Source of the DNA: Paenisporosarcina indica
Lineage (GTDB): Bacteria > Bacillota > Bacilli > Bacillales_A > Planococcaceae
DNA length: 64,000 nucleotides
Assembly (NCBI RefSeq): GCF_001939075.1
Contig: NZ_MPTA01000004.1
Location: 1-64,000, forward strand
Direction: 5' to 3'
This document shows, piece by piece, positions 43,794 to 52,261 of this stretch (positions are counted from its first letter, which is position 1; each line of letters starts with the position of its first letter). The notes below the pieces were generated by a model. It did no database searches. It was not told the origin of the DNA and saw nothing but the letters and a program-made list of their open reading frames with translations. The translations under genes were made by a program, and so were the position numbers.

Positions 43794-44762
43794 TTATCCT
43801 TTAAATGTTATCGGACGAAGTGATGCCTCAATTTCTTCACGACGTGATTCTAGAAACGGTGGCAATGCTAGGGATTCACCTAAAGTTTCCATGGGCTCGT
43901 CTGTTGCAAACCCGGGTTCGTCTGTCGCAAGTTCATACAGAATCCCGTTAGGTTCACGGAAATAAATTGATTTAAAGTAATATCGATCGACTTTTCCAGA
44001 TGTCATGAATCCTCTTGATCGTAACAATTCTTCCCATCTGTCATACTCTTCAAACGTATTTACTCGGAATGCAACATGATGAACACTGCCACGACCTGGG
44101 CGTTCCCTCGGCAAATCCGTGCGTTCTTCCACATGCACTTCAGATGCCGGACCCCCTTTACCTGTTGAGTACACAGTAATCTCAGGCATACCTTCAATAA
44201 ACGATGGGTATGTTCCTACTTTTTTAAATCCTAACACTTCCGTTAGTACGACTTGCGTTTGTTGTGCTTTACGAACTGTGAGTGTAACGTGTCCTAATCC
44301 GACAATTGCATATTCTTCTGGTACCTCAGACTTAGTCCAAGCAATTCCATAAGGTACCCCTTTTCCGTCATCTACAACGAGCATTAAACGTGAACCTTCG
44401 AAATCTTCAAAGTACAAGGTGTTTCTACCGAAACGTTCCACTACTTCTTCAACATACACATTGTGTTCCTTAAAACGCTTCTTCCAATAGGTTAATGCTT
44501 CTTCACTTTTCACTCGGAAAGCTGTATTGCTTATGCTAGATACTCCAGGTGTAGTTTTTGCAGCATGAGGAATGTCAAAGTAAGTCATATCCGTTCCCGG
44601 AGTTCCTACTGCATCCGCATAAAAAAGATGGTATGAAGAAGTGCTATCCTGGTTTACACTTTTTTTCACGAGTCTCATCCCTAATATTCGTGTGAAGAAA
44701 TCAAAGTTTTTTTCTGCACTAGCTGTAATCGCGGAAACGTGATGAATTCCTGCCAATTCCAT
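43794..44762 (-). CDS. MhqO/MhqA-type ring-cleaving dioxygenase
   Basis: 322 residues made of two VOC (glyoxalase) domains. Metal ligands are likely in GIHHVSAI, GLGHVTLTV, VHHVAFRV and LYELATDEPG. In B. subtilis MhqO-type enzymes deal with quinones and aromatic electrophiles under MhqR. A perfect MhqR-like palindrome lies 20 bp upstream of the ATG, which supports this call. Start ATG after GGGAGGAATTTTC. Confidence 0.9.
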   Translation of the reverse strand: MELAGIHHVSAITASAEKNFDFFTRILGMRLVKKSVNQDSTSSYHLFYADAVGTPGTDMTYFDIPHAAKTTPGVSSISNTAFRVKSEEALTYWKKRFKEHNVYVEEVVERFGRNTLYFEDFEGSRLMLVVDDGKGVPYGIAWTKSEVPEEYAIVGLGHVTLTVRKAQQTQVVLTEVLGFKKVGTYPSFIEGMPEITVYSTGKGGPASEVHVEERTDLPRERPGRGSVHHVAFRVNTFEEYDRWEELLRSRGFMTSGKVDRYYFKSIYFREPNGILYELATDEPGFATDEPMETLGESLALPPFLESRREEIEASLRPITFKG

Positions 44763-44781
44763 GAAAATTCCTCCCATTTAT

Positions 44782-44803
44782 AATATCTCGAATTCGAGAT
44801 ATT
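44782..44803. promoter_or_regulatory. MhqR-type operator (perfect palindrome)
   Basis: A 22-bp perfect palindrome with core TATCTCGAATTCGAGATA, which equals the published B. subtilis MhqR consensus as I recall it. It lies between the dioxygenase ribosome site and its promoter. No MarR-type mhqR gene is in the window, so the regulator would act in trans. Confidence 0.8.
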
Positions 44804-45443
44804 TTTTATTTTAGTTTATCATGAGCTTTTAAGATGTGCAATTCATATATTTCGCTTACTTAGGAAGGTTATTAAGTCGCTTCTGAGTTCGCAATTTGAG
44901 TCAAACCCATTTTTCATTTGTTACATGAAGGGTTCTAGGTCGCTATGGTGCCTTTCTGCTATACCATATCGACCTCTCATTGCTTTCTTTATTTTGGTGA
45001 CCGCTTTGTTTTCTCATACTGTTGTCGAGGTTATAAGACATGTTTATTTAACAATACACTATCGTTGGGCATTAAATGGAGAATGTTAAAAGTAGTATAC
45101 ACGGATAAATATGAACAACAGCAGCCGCAATTTCATCTTCGGCTGCTCAGCATTTTGCAGTAAGTGACGATTCTCTAGTTGACCTAAAATAAAAAAACCA
45201 TTTGCACGTAGATTTATAGGGAGAAACGGAAACACGAACAGCGCAGATTTACCTGTAAAGTTAAGTGGGAGCATGTGACGAAGTCACATCGCTCCCACTT
45301 AGTCTTTCATTAGGTAATCCTGCGGTGGTGCTTTCATAAGTTCCCAGGAACCTAAGCGAAAATGTTTTCACAACTTTCTTATCGGTTAAAGGCGCCTGTA
45401 TCAAATATTGATTCAACTGCATATTGCTTAACTCTTCTCTTGT
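44804..45443. repeat. gene-free stretch with repeat family B
   Basis: No gene supported. The segment 44985-45060 (TTTATTTTGGTGACCGCTTT ... GTCGAGGTTA) resembles 59642-59715, and 45277-45330 (GTCACATCGC ... ATCCTGCGG) resembles 59524-59575. A GCAGCCG / CGGCTGC hairpin lies at 45121-45147. The two shared blocks occur in opposite order in the two loci. Confidence 0.6.
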
Positions 45444-46358
45444 TTAGTTAAACCAAGAACGAATTGAATCGATTAGGTTCTTGAAGAAGTTTTTGACACT
45501 TTCCCAAAACCCCTCATTATCCACAATGTTACCTATTTTATCTTCAATCGTTTTACTTAAATCATTTAGTTGATCAGACCATTTACTAAAATCGATGTCC
45601 AATTGGCGAATGCGATCCATTAGATCAATAAGCATCTGACGGTCTTTATCATTCAATTCTATTTTCAGTTTTGATAATTGCTCTTGTACAATTTTTTCTA
45701 CTTCTTCTTTAGTTGCAGGATTTTGCTCTGCAATTTCTTTTTTGATTTCTGTTAAGAGTTCACTAACCTTTGCCTCATCTATGCCTGCCTTATTTGCTAA
45801 GTTGGTTGCGACAGAAAGTTCTTCATTTGCTACATCAGTCCGTTCAGGATCTAGTGTCTCTCCACTTACTTCATAGGCTTTGTAGATCCCGACTAAAGCG
45901 GAATGCCCCGTTACTTTCTTTGGTGCTGCTACTTCCACCGTCGCATCTTCAATCCCAGCTGTGAGCATCGCATTTGCATACATCTCTGATGTTACTTGTG
46001 TGATGTTGTCTTCCGTCACAATATCGATGACTAGGCCCTCACCGGCATCTTTACGTGTAATTTTTGCCGAAGAGTACATACGAGCCGAAACATCGCCATC
46101 TTTAATGTATTTCACTAAATCTTTACCTGTAACTGAAATCTCTTCTACTTCAGTTACGTCTGCAACATCAAGGCTTTCTCGCACACTTTGCTTTTCTGCT
46201 TCCGATAAGTCAGCTCCATAGACCACAATCGGCAAACCGAACTTTTCATTAATTCCTTCCCCAGTAGTGGAACCACCTGTACTGGCTAAAGCGGCAGTTG
46301 GCATTAGTAAAGAACATGCTAAAAGGATTGTGCCAATGTGTAAGATATTCTTTTTCAT
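45444..46358 (-). CDS. secreted DUF1002 protein (YpuA-like)
   Basis: 304 residues. Signal peptide ends at about ALASTGG (residues 23-29). The DUF1002 core spans roughly 45-215 (VVYGADLSEAEKQSVRESL; GHSALVGIYKAYE), followed by a coiled-coil/amphipathic C-terminal region and FFKNLIDSIRSWFN. It resembles B. subtilis YpuA, of unknown function. It is monocistronic. Confidence 0.87.
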   Translation of the reverse strand: MKKNILHIGTILLACSLLMPTAALASTGGSTTGEGINEKFGLPIVVYGADLSEAEKQSVRESLDVADVTEVEEISVTGKDLVKYIKDGDVSARMYSSAKITRKDAGEGLVIDIVTEDNITQVTSEMYANAMLTAGIEDATVEVAAPKKVTGHSALVGIYKAYEVSGETLDPERTDVANEELSVATNLANKAGIDEAKVSELLTEIKKEIAEQNPATKEEVEKIVQEQLSKLKIELNDKDRQMLIDLMDRIRQLDIDFSKWSDQLNDLSKTIEDKIGNIVDNEGFWESVKNFFKNLIDSIRSWFN

Positions 46359-46440
46359 CGTAAGTTCTCCTCCAAAAATCGTATTCTATAAGTTGGGACA
46401 AGCTACTCTTTAAAATATGCTACCCTTTTGATAATACGAC

Positions 46441-46498
46441 GAAAGGGCACAAAAAGTTTCGAAGATCCTACGTCTTCCCATTCTCTTTGTGCCCTTTG
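46441..46498 (-). terminator. long hairpin after cvfB
   Basis: AAAGGGCACAAA / TTTGTGCCCTTT outer stem with a long loop containing an inner GAAGA/TCTTC pair. There is no strong T-run beyond it, so efficiency is uncertain. Confidence 0.65.
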
Positions 46499-46508
46499 GA
46501 CCAGTTAT

Positions 46509-47381
46509 TTAAACTTTAGTATCAGACTTGATTAAGGTCCAACCATCTTGTTGTTCTATTTTTCGTTCTTTCATCAATTTACCTAACGCACGTTTGAACG
46601 AAGCCTTACTTAAATTAAACATCTCGAAAATTTCATCGGGAGATGATTTATCTGTAAATGGCATTTTTCCGCCCATGTCCTGTAAATAACGATACAATTT
46701 TTCCGAATCGTCCATCATGCGTTCTTGTTTACGTGGCAACATCGAACCGTTCAATGAACCGTCTTCTTTTACGCCAATTACACGAATTTCCACATCTTCA
46801 CCTAAACGTGGTTCAGCCATTTGTTCGGTATGATGAACAAACATTCTATATCCTTCTGGCACGGTAATGAAAAACGATCCTACTGGCAGTAAACGATAAG
46901 CTCGTCCTTTTAAGTTTTTATTGGCAACCGTTTCTGGTGCTTCCACAAATGCTTCTGCCACTTTTTCTTCGGTTGCCAAACGGCCAAATAAGTCTCCATG
47001 AAAATCCGTTCGAAGTGTCATATATAAATGGTCACCAGGTTTAGGCCATAGTTCTTTAAGCTGTGGCAAATCAAAACCTTTTACAATGACTTCACGTGAA
47101 CTCCCGATATCTACAATCGCACCTTCACGCTCATCCATTTTAAGAACTCTTGCCCATCCATAGGTGCCTTTTGTGATATGTGGTAATTCCGATGTTGCAC
47201 TCAAATTGCCACGACGATCTTTAAATAAAAACACTTTGATGGAATCGCCTTCTTGAAGTTCTTCGGGCGCTTCAGAGCTGTTGAGTGGTACTTCTATTTC
47301 TCCATTGGATAATATCCATTTAGAAGATTCTTGCGACTTTACTTGTAATTCAACGATTTCTCCTGATACGATTTCGTTCAT
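46509..47381 (-). CDS. cvfB: CvfB-type S1 RNA-binding protein (YitL-like)
   Basis: About 290 residues: three S1-like OB domains (GTYGWARVLKMDEREGAIVDIGSSREVIVKG is the clearest) and a C-terminal winged helix (SPDEIFEMFNLSKASFKRALGKLMKERKI). CvfB controls virulence factor expression in S. aureus and binds RNA. Start ATG after GAGGAGTG, six codons inside the longest frame. Confidence 0.92.
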   Translation of the reverse strand: MNEIVSGEIVELQVKSQESSKWILSNGEIEVPLNSSEAPEELQEGDSIKVFLFKDRRGNLSATSELPHITKGTYGWARVLKMDEREGAIVDIGSSREVIVKGFDLPQLKELWPKPGDHLYMTLRTDFHGDLFGRLATEEKVAEAFVEAPETVANKNLKGRAYRLLPVGSFFITVPEGYRMFVHHTEQMAEPRLGEDVEIRVIGVKEDGSLNGSMLPRKQERMMDDSEKLYRYLQDMGGKMPFTDKSSPDEIFEMFNLSKASFKRALGKLMKERKIEQQDGWTLIKSDTKV

Positions 47382-47406
47382 TTTGGACACTCCTCTCACG
47401 ATACCC

Positions 47407-47829
47407 TTATTCTGATTGCTGCTGATTTTTAATTTCTTCTAGTTTTTGAAGAAATTCTGGGTGTTCTTCCATTGCTTGAATTAAGTCTGCAATCCGGTCA
47501 ATTGAATTCCTGCTTAAGTGATGTTCAATTCCTTCTACATCTTCATATATGTTTTCTTCCTGTACGCCAATTAAACGTAAAAACTGTTCTAATAAATCAT
47601 GACGTTGAACTAAACGTTTGCCTAATTTCAAACCTTTTGGAGTTAACATTAAGCCACGATAGCGTTCATATATCAAGTATCCATCTTTATCGAGTTTTTG
47701 AACCATTTTTGTTACAGAAGAAGGCAGAATTGAAAGAGACTCAGCGATATCCGAAACACGTGCATACCCTTTTTGCTCAATCAGCATATAGATTTGTTCG
47801 ATGTGATCTTCCATACTAGGTGTCGGCAT
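47407..47829 (-). CDS. mntR: MntR, manganese-responsive DtxR-family repressor
   Basis: 140 residues. N-terminal winged HTH ([30 protein letters not shown]) and metal-binding residues in [30 protein letters not shown]. The size and lack of an SH3 domain fit MntR rather than IdeR. It is transcribed from its own promoter; no Mn transporter is nearby. Confidence 0.93.
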   Translation of the reverse strand: MPTPSMEDHIEQIYMLIEQKGYARVSDIAESLSILPSSVTKMVQKLDKDGYLIYERYRGLMLTPKGLKLGKRLVQRHDLLEQFLRLIGVQEENIYEDVEGIEHHLSRNSIDRIADLIQAMEEHPEFLQKLEEIKNQQQSE

Positions 47830-47998
47830 CCCTCTGTTCCTCTCTTTCCATAGCTTCTCTAAGTGTACTATAGTCGCTTACTGTTCTCAATCACTGGACA
47901 AAGACATGCAAATTTCTAACTATTTCATTCTTGGTTTACCTTTTTCAATCAAAGGGTACCTTATTAACAGGCCACATTGTTGAGAGGATGAGTAAATT

Positions 47999-48154
47999 AT
48001 GGGTAAAATGTTATGGATGGTTATCGTTGTATTACTTGTTATTTGGTTACTTGGACTTGTTTTAGAAATCGGCGGCGCTCTAATACACTTAATCTTATTA
48101 ATTGCAGGGATTATCTTAATCGTACAATTAGTAACAGGTAAACGAAAACTTTAG
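47999..48154 (+). CDS. Lmo0937-family small membrane protein
   Basis: 51 residues (MGKMLWMVIVVLLVIWLLGL, then a short loop and a second helix LILLIAGIILIVQL, ending GKRKL). The sequence matches the widespread lmo0937/DUF5670 family of two-helix stress-associated peptides. GAGAGGATG lies upstream and a strong terminator follows. Confidence 0.88.
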   Translation: MGKMLWMVIVVLLVIWLLGLVLEIGGALIHLILLIAGIILIVQLVTGKRKL

Positions 48155-48180
48155 ATAAGCACAATACATGATCAGTGATA

Positions 48181-48220
48181 TTAAAAGGGATGCCCGTTAT
48201 GTTGCGGGCATCCCTTTTTC
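48181..48220. terminator. bidirectional terminator
   Basis: AAAAGGGATGCCCG / CGGGCATCCCTTTT, 14-bp stem, followed by T on both strands. Confidence 0.95.
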
Positions 48221-49340
48221 ATTCATTTATTTTGGCATATATGCATGTATTTCGAACAGATTTCCCATCCGCTGACATGGAGTCTTGTTTAAGAATTCCT
48301 TCGAGCGTAAAGTTCAATCTTTCAGCTATCGCTCTACTTCTTACATTATCCGAATCACAACGGATTTCCACTCTTTTCGCACCAAATTCTTCGAATGCAA
48401 ACTCCGTCAGTCGGTCGGCTGCTTCAGTCATATAGCCTTTTCCTTCATGTCGACTGTCTAACCAATAGCCAATCTCCACTTTTGGAATTTCCCAATTCAT
48501 GCGGTGAAAACCGGTCGAGCCGATAAATTCACCTGTATCTTTTAAGAATATATGGAGTCTTAAATCTTTTCTCGTAATGAAGTCCGCAACCGCTTGACGT
48601 GTACTTTCCGTAGTTTCTTCAACCTTGGGAAGAGTTTGTGCCCATGGCATCCATGTTTTTAAAGCTTTATATGAAGCTCGGATACTTTCCCAAACGATCG
48701 GCGCATCCTCCACTCTCGGTGCTCGAATCAGCAATCGCTCTGATTCAAATGCATCTGGAAATTCTCGCATGGATATATGTTTCTTGTTTACCTTCAATTC
48801 ACTTGACTGTTGATCGTCCCACATGACAGGTGTTGTTGTACCTGCCACAAAGTCTTCCCTCGTAATTCCATACGTTATGGCATCATAGTAAGAGCCTTCT
48901 TTTGGTGAGAACCAGGCTTTTCGCAGGTGTCCCTCTTTGACAAACCCTGCACGTTCAAACGTTTTTCGCATCGCAAAATTGTCCTGGCGAGTATGCCCTT
49001 CAACACGAATTTTTTTCTCAGGCAAGCTAAATACATACTCAGCTACTTTCTTCAATGCGGAAGGACCGTATCCATGACCGCGATGATTTTCGGCGATCCG
49101 CAAATCGAATAAAGGAATTTCATCTTGCAAATCAAACACTTTGACTATGCCTACTTTTGCTTCTTCATCATTTTCGACCCAGAACGTTTTGACTTCGTCA
49201 GATTCGTAACCGCCTTCGCCAATCATCTTTTCGATAATGTCTCTCGCGGGATTCGAATTCCCATGAAATGGCCACGTATTGGTCGTCATGAAATGTATCA
49301 ACTGTTCTTGTTCTTCCATCGTCCATTCTGTTAAACGCAT
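48219..49340 (-). CDS. tandem GNAT acetyltransferase (two domains)
   Basis: 373 residues with two complete GNAT domains. Domain 1 (about 1-180) has FDLRIAENHRGHGYGPSALKK and NFAMRKTFERAGF. Domain 2 (about 195-370, RimJ-like) has VEIGYWLDSRHEGKGYMTEA and VRSRAIAERLNFTLEG. Each half retains its acetyl-CoA loop. Such fusions are uncommon compared with single-domain forms; acceptor unknown. Confidence 0.88.
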   Translation of the reverse strand: MRLTEWTMEEQEQLIHFMTTNTWPFHGNSNPARDIIEKMIGEGGYESDEVKTFWVENDEEAKVGIVKVFDLQDEIPLFDLRIAENHRGHGYGPSALKKVAEYVFSLPEKKIRVEGHTRQDNFAMRKTFERAGFVKEGHLRKAWFSPKEGSYYDAITYGITREDFVAGTTTPVMWDDQQSSELKVNKKHISMREFPDAFESERLLIRAPRVEDAPIVWESIRASYKALKTWMPWAQTLPKVEETTESTRQAVADFITRKDLRLHIFLKDTGEFIGSTGFHRMNWEIPKVEIGYWLDSRHEGKGYMTEAADRLTEFAFEEFGAKRVEIRCDSDNVRSRAIAERLNFTLEGILKQDSMSADGKSVRNTCIYAKINE

Positions 49341-49359
49341 CCTGTTCCCCCGAACTGCG

Positions 49360-51468
49360 TTACTTTTGAATGCGTAATAATCTCATTGAATTTAACACAA
49401 CGAGTAAGGTTGCACCCATGTCTGCAAATATCGCAATCCAAAGAGTTAATAATCCTGGAATGATCAGCAGTAACGCCACTATTTTTAATCCTAATGCAAA
49501 CATAATATTTTCTTTAATAATACGCAATGCTTTTCGACTTAATTGAATCGTATATGGAAGTTTTTCTAAATCGTCTGCCATCAAAGCGACATCTGCAGTT
49601 TCTAACGCTGCATCCGTTCCCGCTCCGCCCATGGCGATTCCGACTGTTGCCGCTGCAAGTGCTGGAGCATCATTCATCCCGTCTCCGACCATCGCTACTC
49701 GACCAAACTCGGCTCGCAATGTTTTCACTGCTTGGAGTTTCTCATCAGGCATTAATCCTGCACGTACGTCTGTCATGTTTAACTGTTGACCAATTGCAAC
49801 CGCTGTTGTTGGATGATCACCCGTAAGCATAACTATATGTTTTAAGCCAAGATCTTTTAATTTGGTCAAAATGGTTGAGCTTGTTTCTCTTATCGCATCT
49901 GCCACGGCTAAGTGACCTGCATATTTATTGTTAAATAGAACTACCATTACAGATTTCCCTTGTTTTTGAAGTTCTTCTACGCTCGCTCTCACTTTATCCT
50001 GGATTGTTGTCTTTTCTTCCGCCCACTGCAAGCTACCGATGGCCACTTCAACATCCTCAACAAGAGCTTTCGCCCCTTTTCCAGTCACATACTGAAACTG
50101 TTCTATCGAAGAGTGATCGATAATTTGATCTGAAGCGTAATTTAGGATAGCTCGTGCCAAAGGATGGTCTGAATACGATTCGACAGATGCCACTTTTCTA
50201 ATGAAATCTTGCTCAGTAAACTCTGGTTTAATCGAAAGATCCGTAACTTCTGGATATCCTTTTGTTAATGTTCCTGTTTTATCAAAAGCAATGGCTTGCA
50301 GGCGACCCATTTCTTCTAAATGGATGCCTCCTTTGATTAAAACTCCTTGTTTGGCAGCATTCCCAATCGCCGTGACGATTGCAACCGGTGTCGATACAAC
50401 AAGCGCACAAGGACATCCTACTACCAATACCGCTAGACCTTGGTAAATCCATGTTTGCCAGTCTCCGATAAATAATGGAGGAATGACGGCAACAAGGAAG
50501 GCAATCAAGATAATAATAGGTGTGTAGTACTTCGCGAACTGGTCTACAAACTTTTGGGATGGGGCCTTCTCCGCTTGCGCTTCTTCTACTAAATGAATGA
50601 TTTTTGCTATCGTTGTGTCTTCTACTCGTTTTGTTACACGGACTTCTAGTAGCCCTTCTTCGTTTAATGTTCCCGCGAATACTTCTTCCCCAGGTATTTT
50701 GATTACTGGCATCGATTCTCCTGTAATGGGCGCTTGATTGACAGATGAACGACCAACTAAGACTTCCCCGTCCATGGCGATTTTTTGACCTGGCTTAACT
50801 AGAAGGGTATCACCGATATTAATCTCTTCCGTACCAAGCTCCATTATTTCACCATTTCTACGAATGACTGCACGTGATGGCGCGATATCCATAAGCTGAC
50901 GAATCGATTGACGGGCTTTGGTCATTGAATATGCTTCAAGAGCTTCACTCACGGCGAATAGGAAAACAACGACTGCACCTTCACGCCATTCACCGATAAT
51001 GGCAGCACCAATGATGGCAATCGTCATTAACGTTTTCATGTCAAAATAAAAGCGGGACAAGTTCTTAAGTCCACTCCAAAACATTTCATAGCCGCCTATA
51101 ACGATTGATGCAGCAAAAAATGCAATCGCATACGGGTCAGCTTCACTTGTCTGGAAAGAAATAGAAGTTCCTATTATCAACAAGACGAGTGAAAGTAGCG
51201 TGATGATATTTTCTCTTCGCTTATAAAAAGGTTTACTTTCGATTGTACGTTTCATTGCAATTGGCACAACTTTAATGCCATCAAATGCTCCAGCTTTTTC
51301 TAAGTCTTCAACTGATACAGGTCCACTAACACGAACTTTAGAAGCACCAAAGTTAACGTTTACTTCCGTAACATCTGGCAAGGCTTGAATGTTCTTTTCA
51401 AACTTCATCGCACAGTTAGCACATGTTAAATTTTCTAAGCGAAATTCTTGTTGTTCATGTTCCTTCAT
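49360..51468 (-). CDS. cadA: CadA-type Zn/Cd/Pb-exporting P1B ATPase
   Basis: 702 residues. One N-terminal HMA domain with LTCANCAMKF; membrane CPC motif GCPCALVVSTP; phosphorylation site DKTGTLTKG; SDHPLARA; GDGMNDAPAL. These define a P1B-2 ATPase for Zn2+/Cd2+. The ATG preceded by GGGGAG was chosen; it overlaps the end of cadC, so the two genes are coupled. Confidence 0.96.
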   Translation of the reverse strand: MKEHEQQEFRLENLTCANCAMKFEKNIQALPDVTEVNVNFGASKVRVSGPVSVEDLEKAGAFDGIKVVPIAMKRTIESKPFYKRRENIITLLSLVLLIIGTSISFQTSEADPYAIAFFAASIVIGGYEMFWSGLKNLSRFYFDMKTLMTIAIIGAAIIGEWREGAVVVFLFAVSEALEAYSMTKARQSIRQLMDIAPSRAVIRRNGEIMELGTEEINIGDTLLVKPGQKIAMDGEVLVGRSSVNQAPITGESMPVIKIPGEEVFAGTLNEEGLLEVRVTKRVEDTTIAKIIHLVEEAQAEKAPSQKFVDQFAKYYTPIIILIAFLVAVIPPLFIGDWQTWIYQGLAVLVVGCPCALVVSTPVAIVTAIGNAAKQGVLIKGGIHLEEMGRLQAIAFDKTGTLTKGYPEVTDLSIKPEFTEQDFIRKVASVESYSDHPLARAILNYASDQIIDHSSIEQFQYVTGKGAKALVEDVEVAIGSLQWAEEKTTIQDKVRASVEELQKQGKSVMVVLFNNKYAGHLAVADAIRETSSTILTKLKDLGLKHIVMLTGDHPTTAVAIGQQLNMTDVRAGLMPDEKLQAVKTLRAEFGRVAMVGDGMNDAPALAAATVGIAMGGAGTDAALETADVALMADDLEKLPYTIQLSRKALRIIKENIMFALGLKIVALLLIIPGLLTLWIAIFADMGATLLVVLNSMRLLRIQK

Positions 51469-51820
51469 GTTGCTCCCCTTCTTTCGCATGTTCATGTGCA
51501 ATTTTCACAAGCTGACTCACGTGATGATCGGCAAGTCGGTAGTAGACCAATTTCCCTCTTTTTTCTGACTTGGCTAAATCCATATCCTTTAAATAACGTA
51601 AATGGTGGGAAGCAGTTGCTGTGGATGATTGAATAATGGTTGCCACATCACACACACATAGTTCATCCTGAAGTGTTAAAGCATAAGAAATCTTCAGCCT
51701 CGTTTCGTCTGCTAACGCTTTAAATATTTGTGCCATTCCTTTTAAATCAGGTAAGTTTTGTTGAACATGCATCACATCTTCTTCATGGATACAAGTCACT
51801 TCGCAAACTTCGTTTCTCAT
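51455..51820 (-). CDS. cadC: CadC, ArsR/SmtB-family metal-sensing repressor
   Basis: 121 residues. Cys6, Cys10, Cys55 and Cys57 (EVCEVTC; ELCVCDVA) correspond to the four-thiolate Cd/Pb/Zn site of staphylococcal CadC. HTH in SSTATASHHLRYLKDM. It represses cadCA until metal binds. Two matching operators lie in its upstream region. Confidence 0.95.
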   Translation of the reverse strand: MRNEVCEVTCIHEEDVMHVQQNLPDLKGMAQIFKALADETRLKISYALTLQDELCVCDVATIIQSSTATASHHLRYLKDMDLAKSEKRGKLVYYRLADHHVSQLVKIAHEHAKEGEQHEGT

Positions 51821-51836
51821 TATTCCAACTCCTCAT

Positions 51837-51852
51837 TCAAATGTTCGTTTGA
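51837..51852. promoter_or_regulatory. CadC operator 1
   Basis: TCAAATGTTCGTTTGA, an inverted repeat TCAAA-n6-TTTGA, 17 bp upstream of the cadC start, as in SmtB/CadC sites. Confidence 0.75.
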
Positions 51853-51898
51853 TTGTTGATATCAGTATATGTCAGAATTATTCATATATCAAGGACAG

Positions 51899-51914
51899 TC
51901 AAACGAATATTTGA
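51899..51914. promoter_or_regulatory. CadC operator 2
   Basis: TCAAACGAATATTTGA plus ATG has the same arms as operator 1, 62 bp away centre to centre, and resembles the CadC consensus TCAAATAAATATTTGA even more closely. Confidence 0.75.
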
Positions 51915-52040
51915 ATGTTTATTCGACATACGTAAAATTATTTGTTATAGTTTTTGAGTTTAATATGAATTTTTATATGTGTTAGTAGAACTTAAGCACT
52001 GTTCTATTTCATTGTTGATTTTTATTTATTTCTAAATATG

Positions 52041-52112
52041 GAGCACATATTTTCATGCGACGAGTAAACGCAGGAGCACGTGTTTTCTTGCGACGAGTAA
52101 ACGCAGGAGCAC
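52041..52112 (+). repeat. 33-bp tandem repeat (about 2.2 units)
   Basis: Units 52041-52073 and 52074-52106 differ at three bases; the shared core is TGCGACGAGTAAACGCAG. A third unit starts (GAGCAC) and then diverges into GCGAGGCAGTCGAGAACCC. It lies 150 bp upstream of the SulP gene. Confidence 0.8.
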
Positions 52113-52261
52113 AAAGATAGCGAGGCAGTCGAGAACCCTTAGGAAACGAATTGTTCAAATGACGAGGAGGTTCGACGCCCGCCCGCGGAAAGCAGAGCTG
52201 TTTTGTGGAATATCAACAGGAGGATTTAACATAGGACAGATAAAGACGAGGAAGTGGTAAC

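Noticed and set aside
45086-45274. 62-codon minus-strand frame
   Set aside because: Lies in repeat B, contains a GCAGCCG/CGGCTGC hairpin and lacks a ribosome site.
49527-49826. 99-codon plus-strand frame inside cadA
   Set aside because: Antisense to the ATPase hinge/P-domain and Leu/Pro-rich as expected for a shadow frame.
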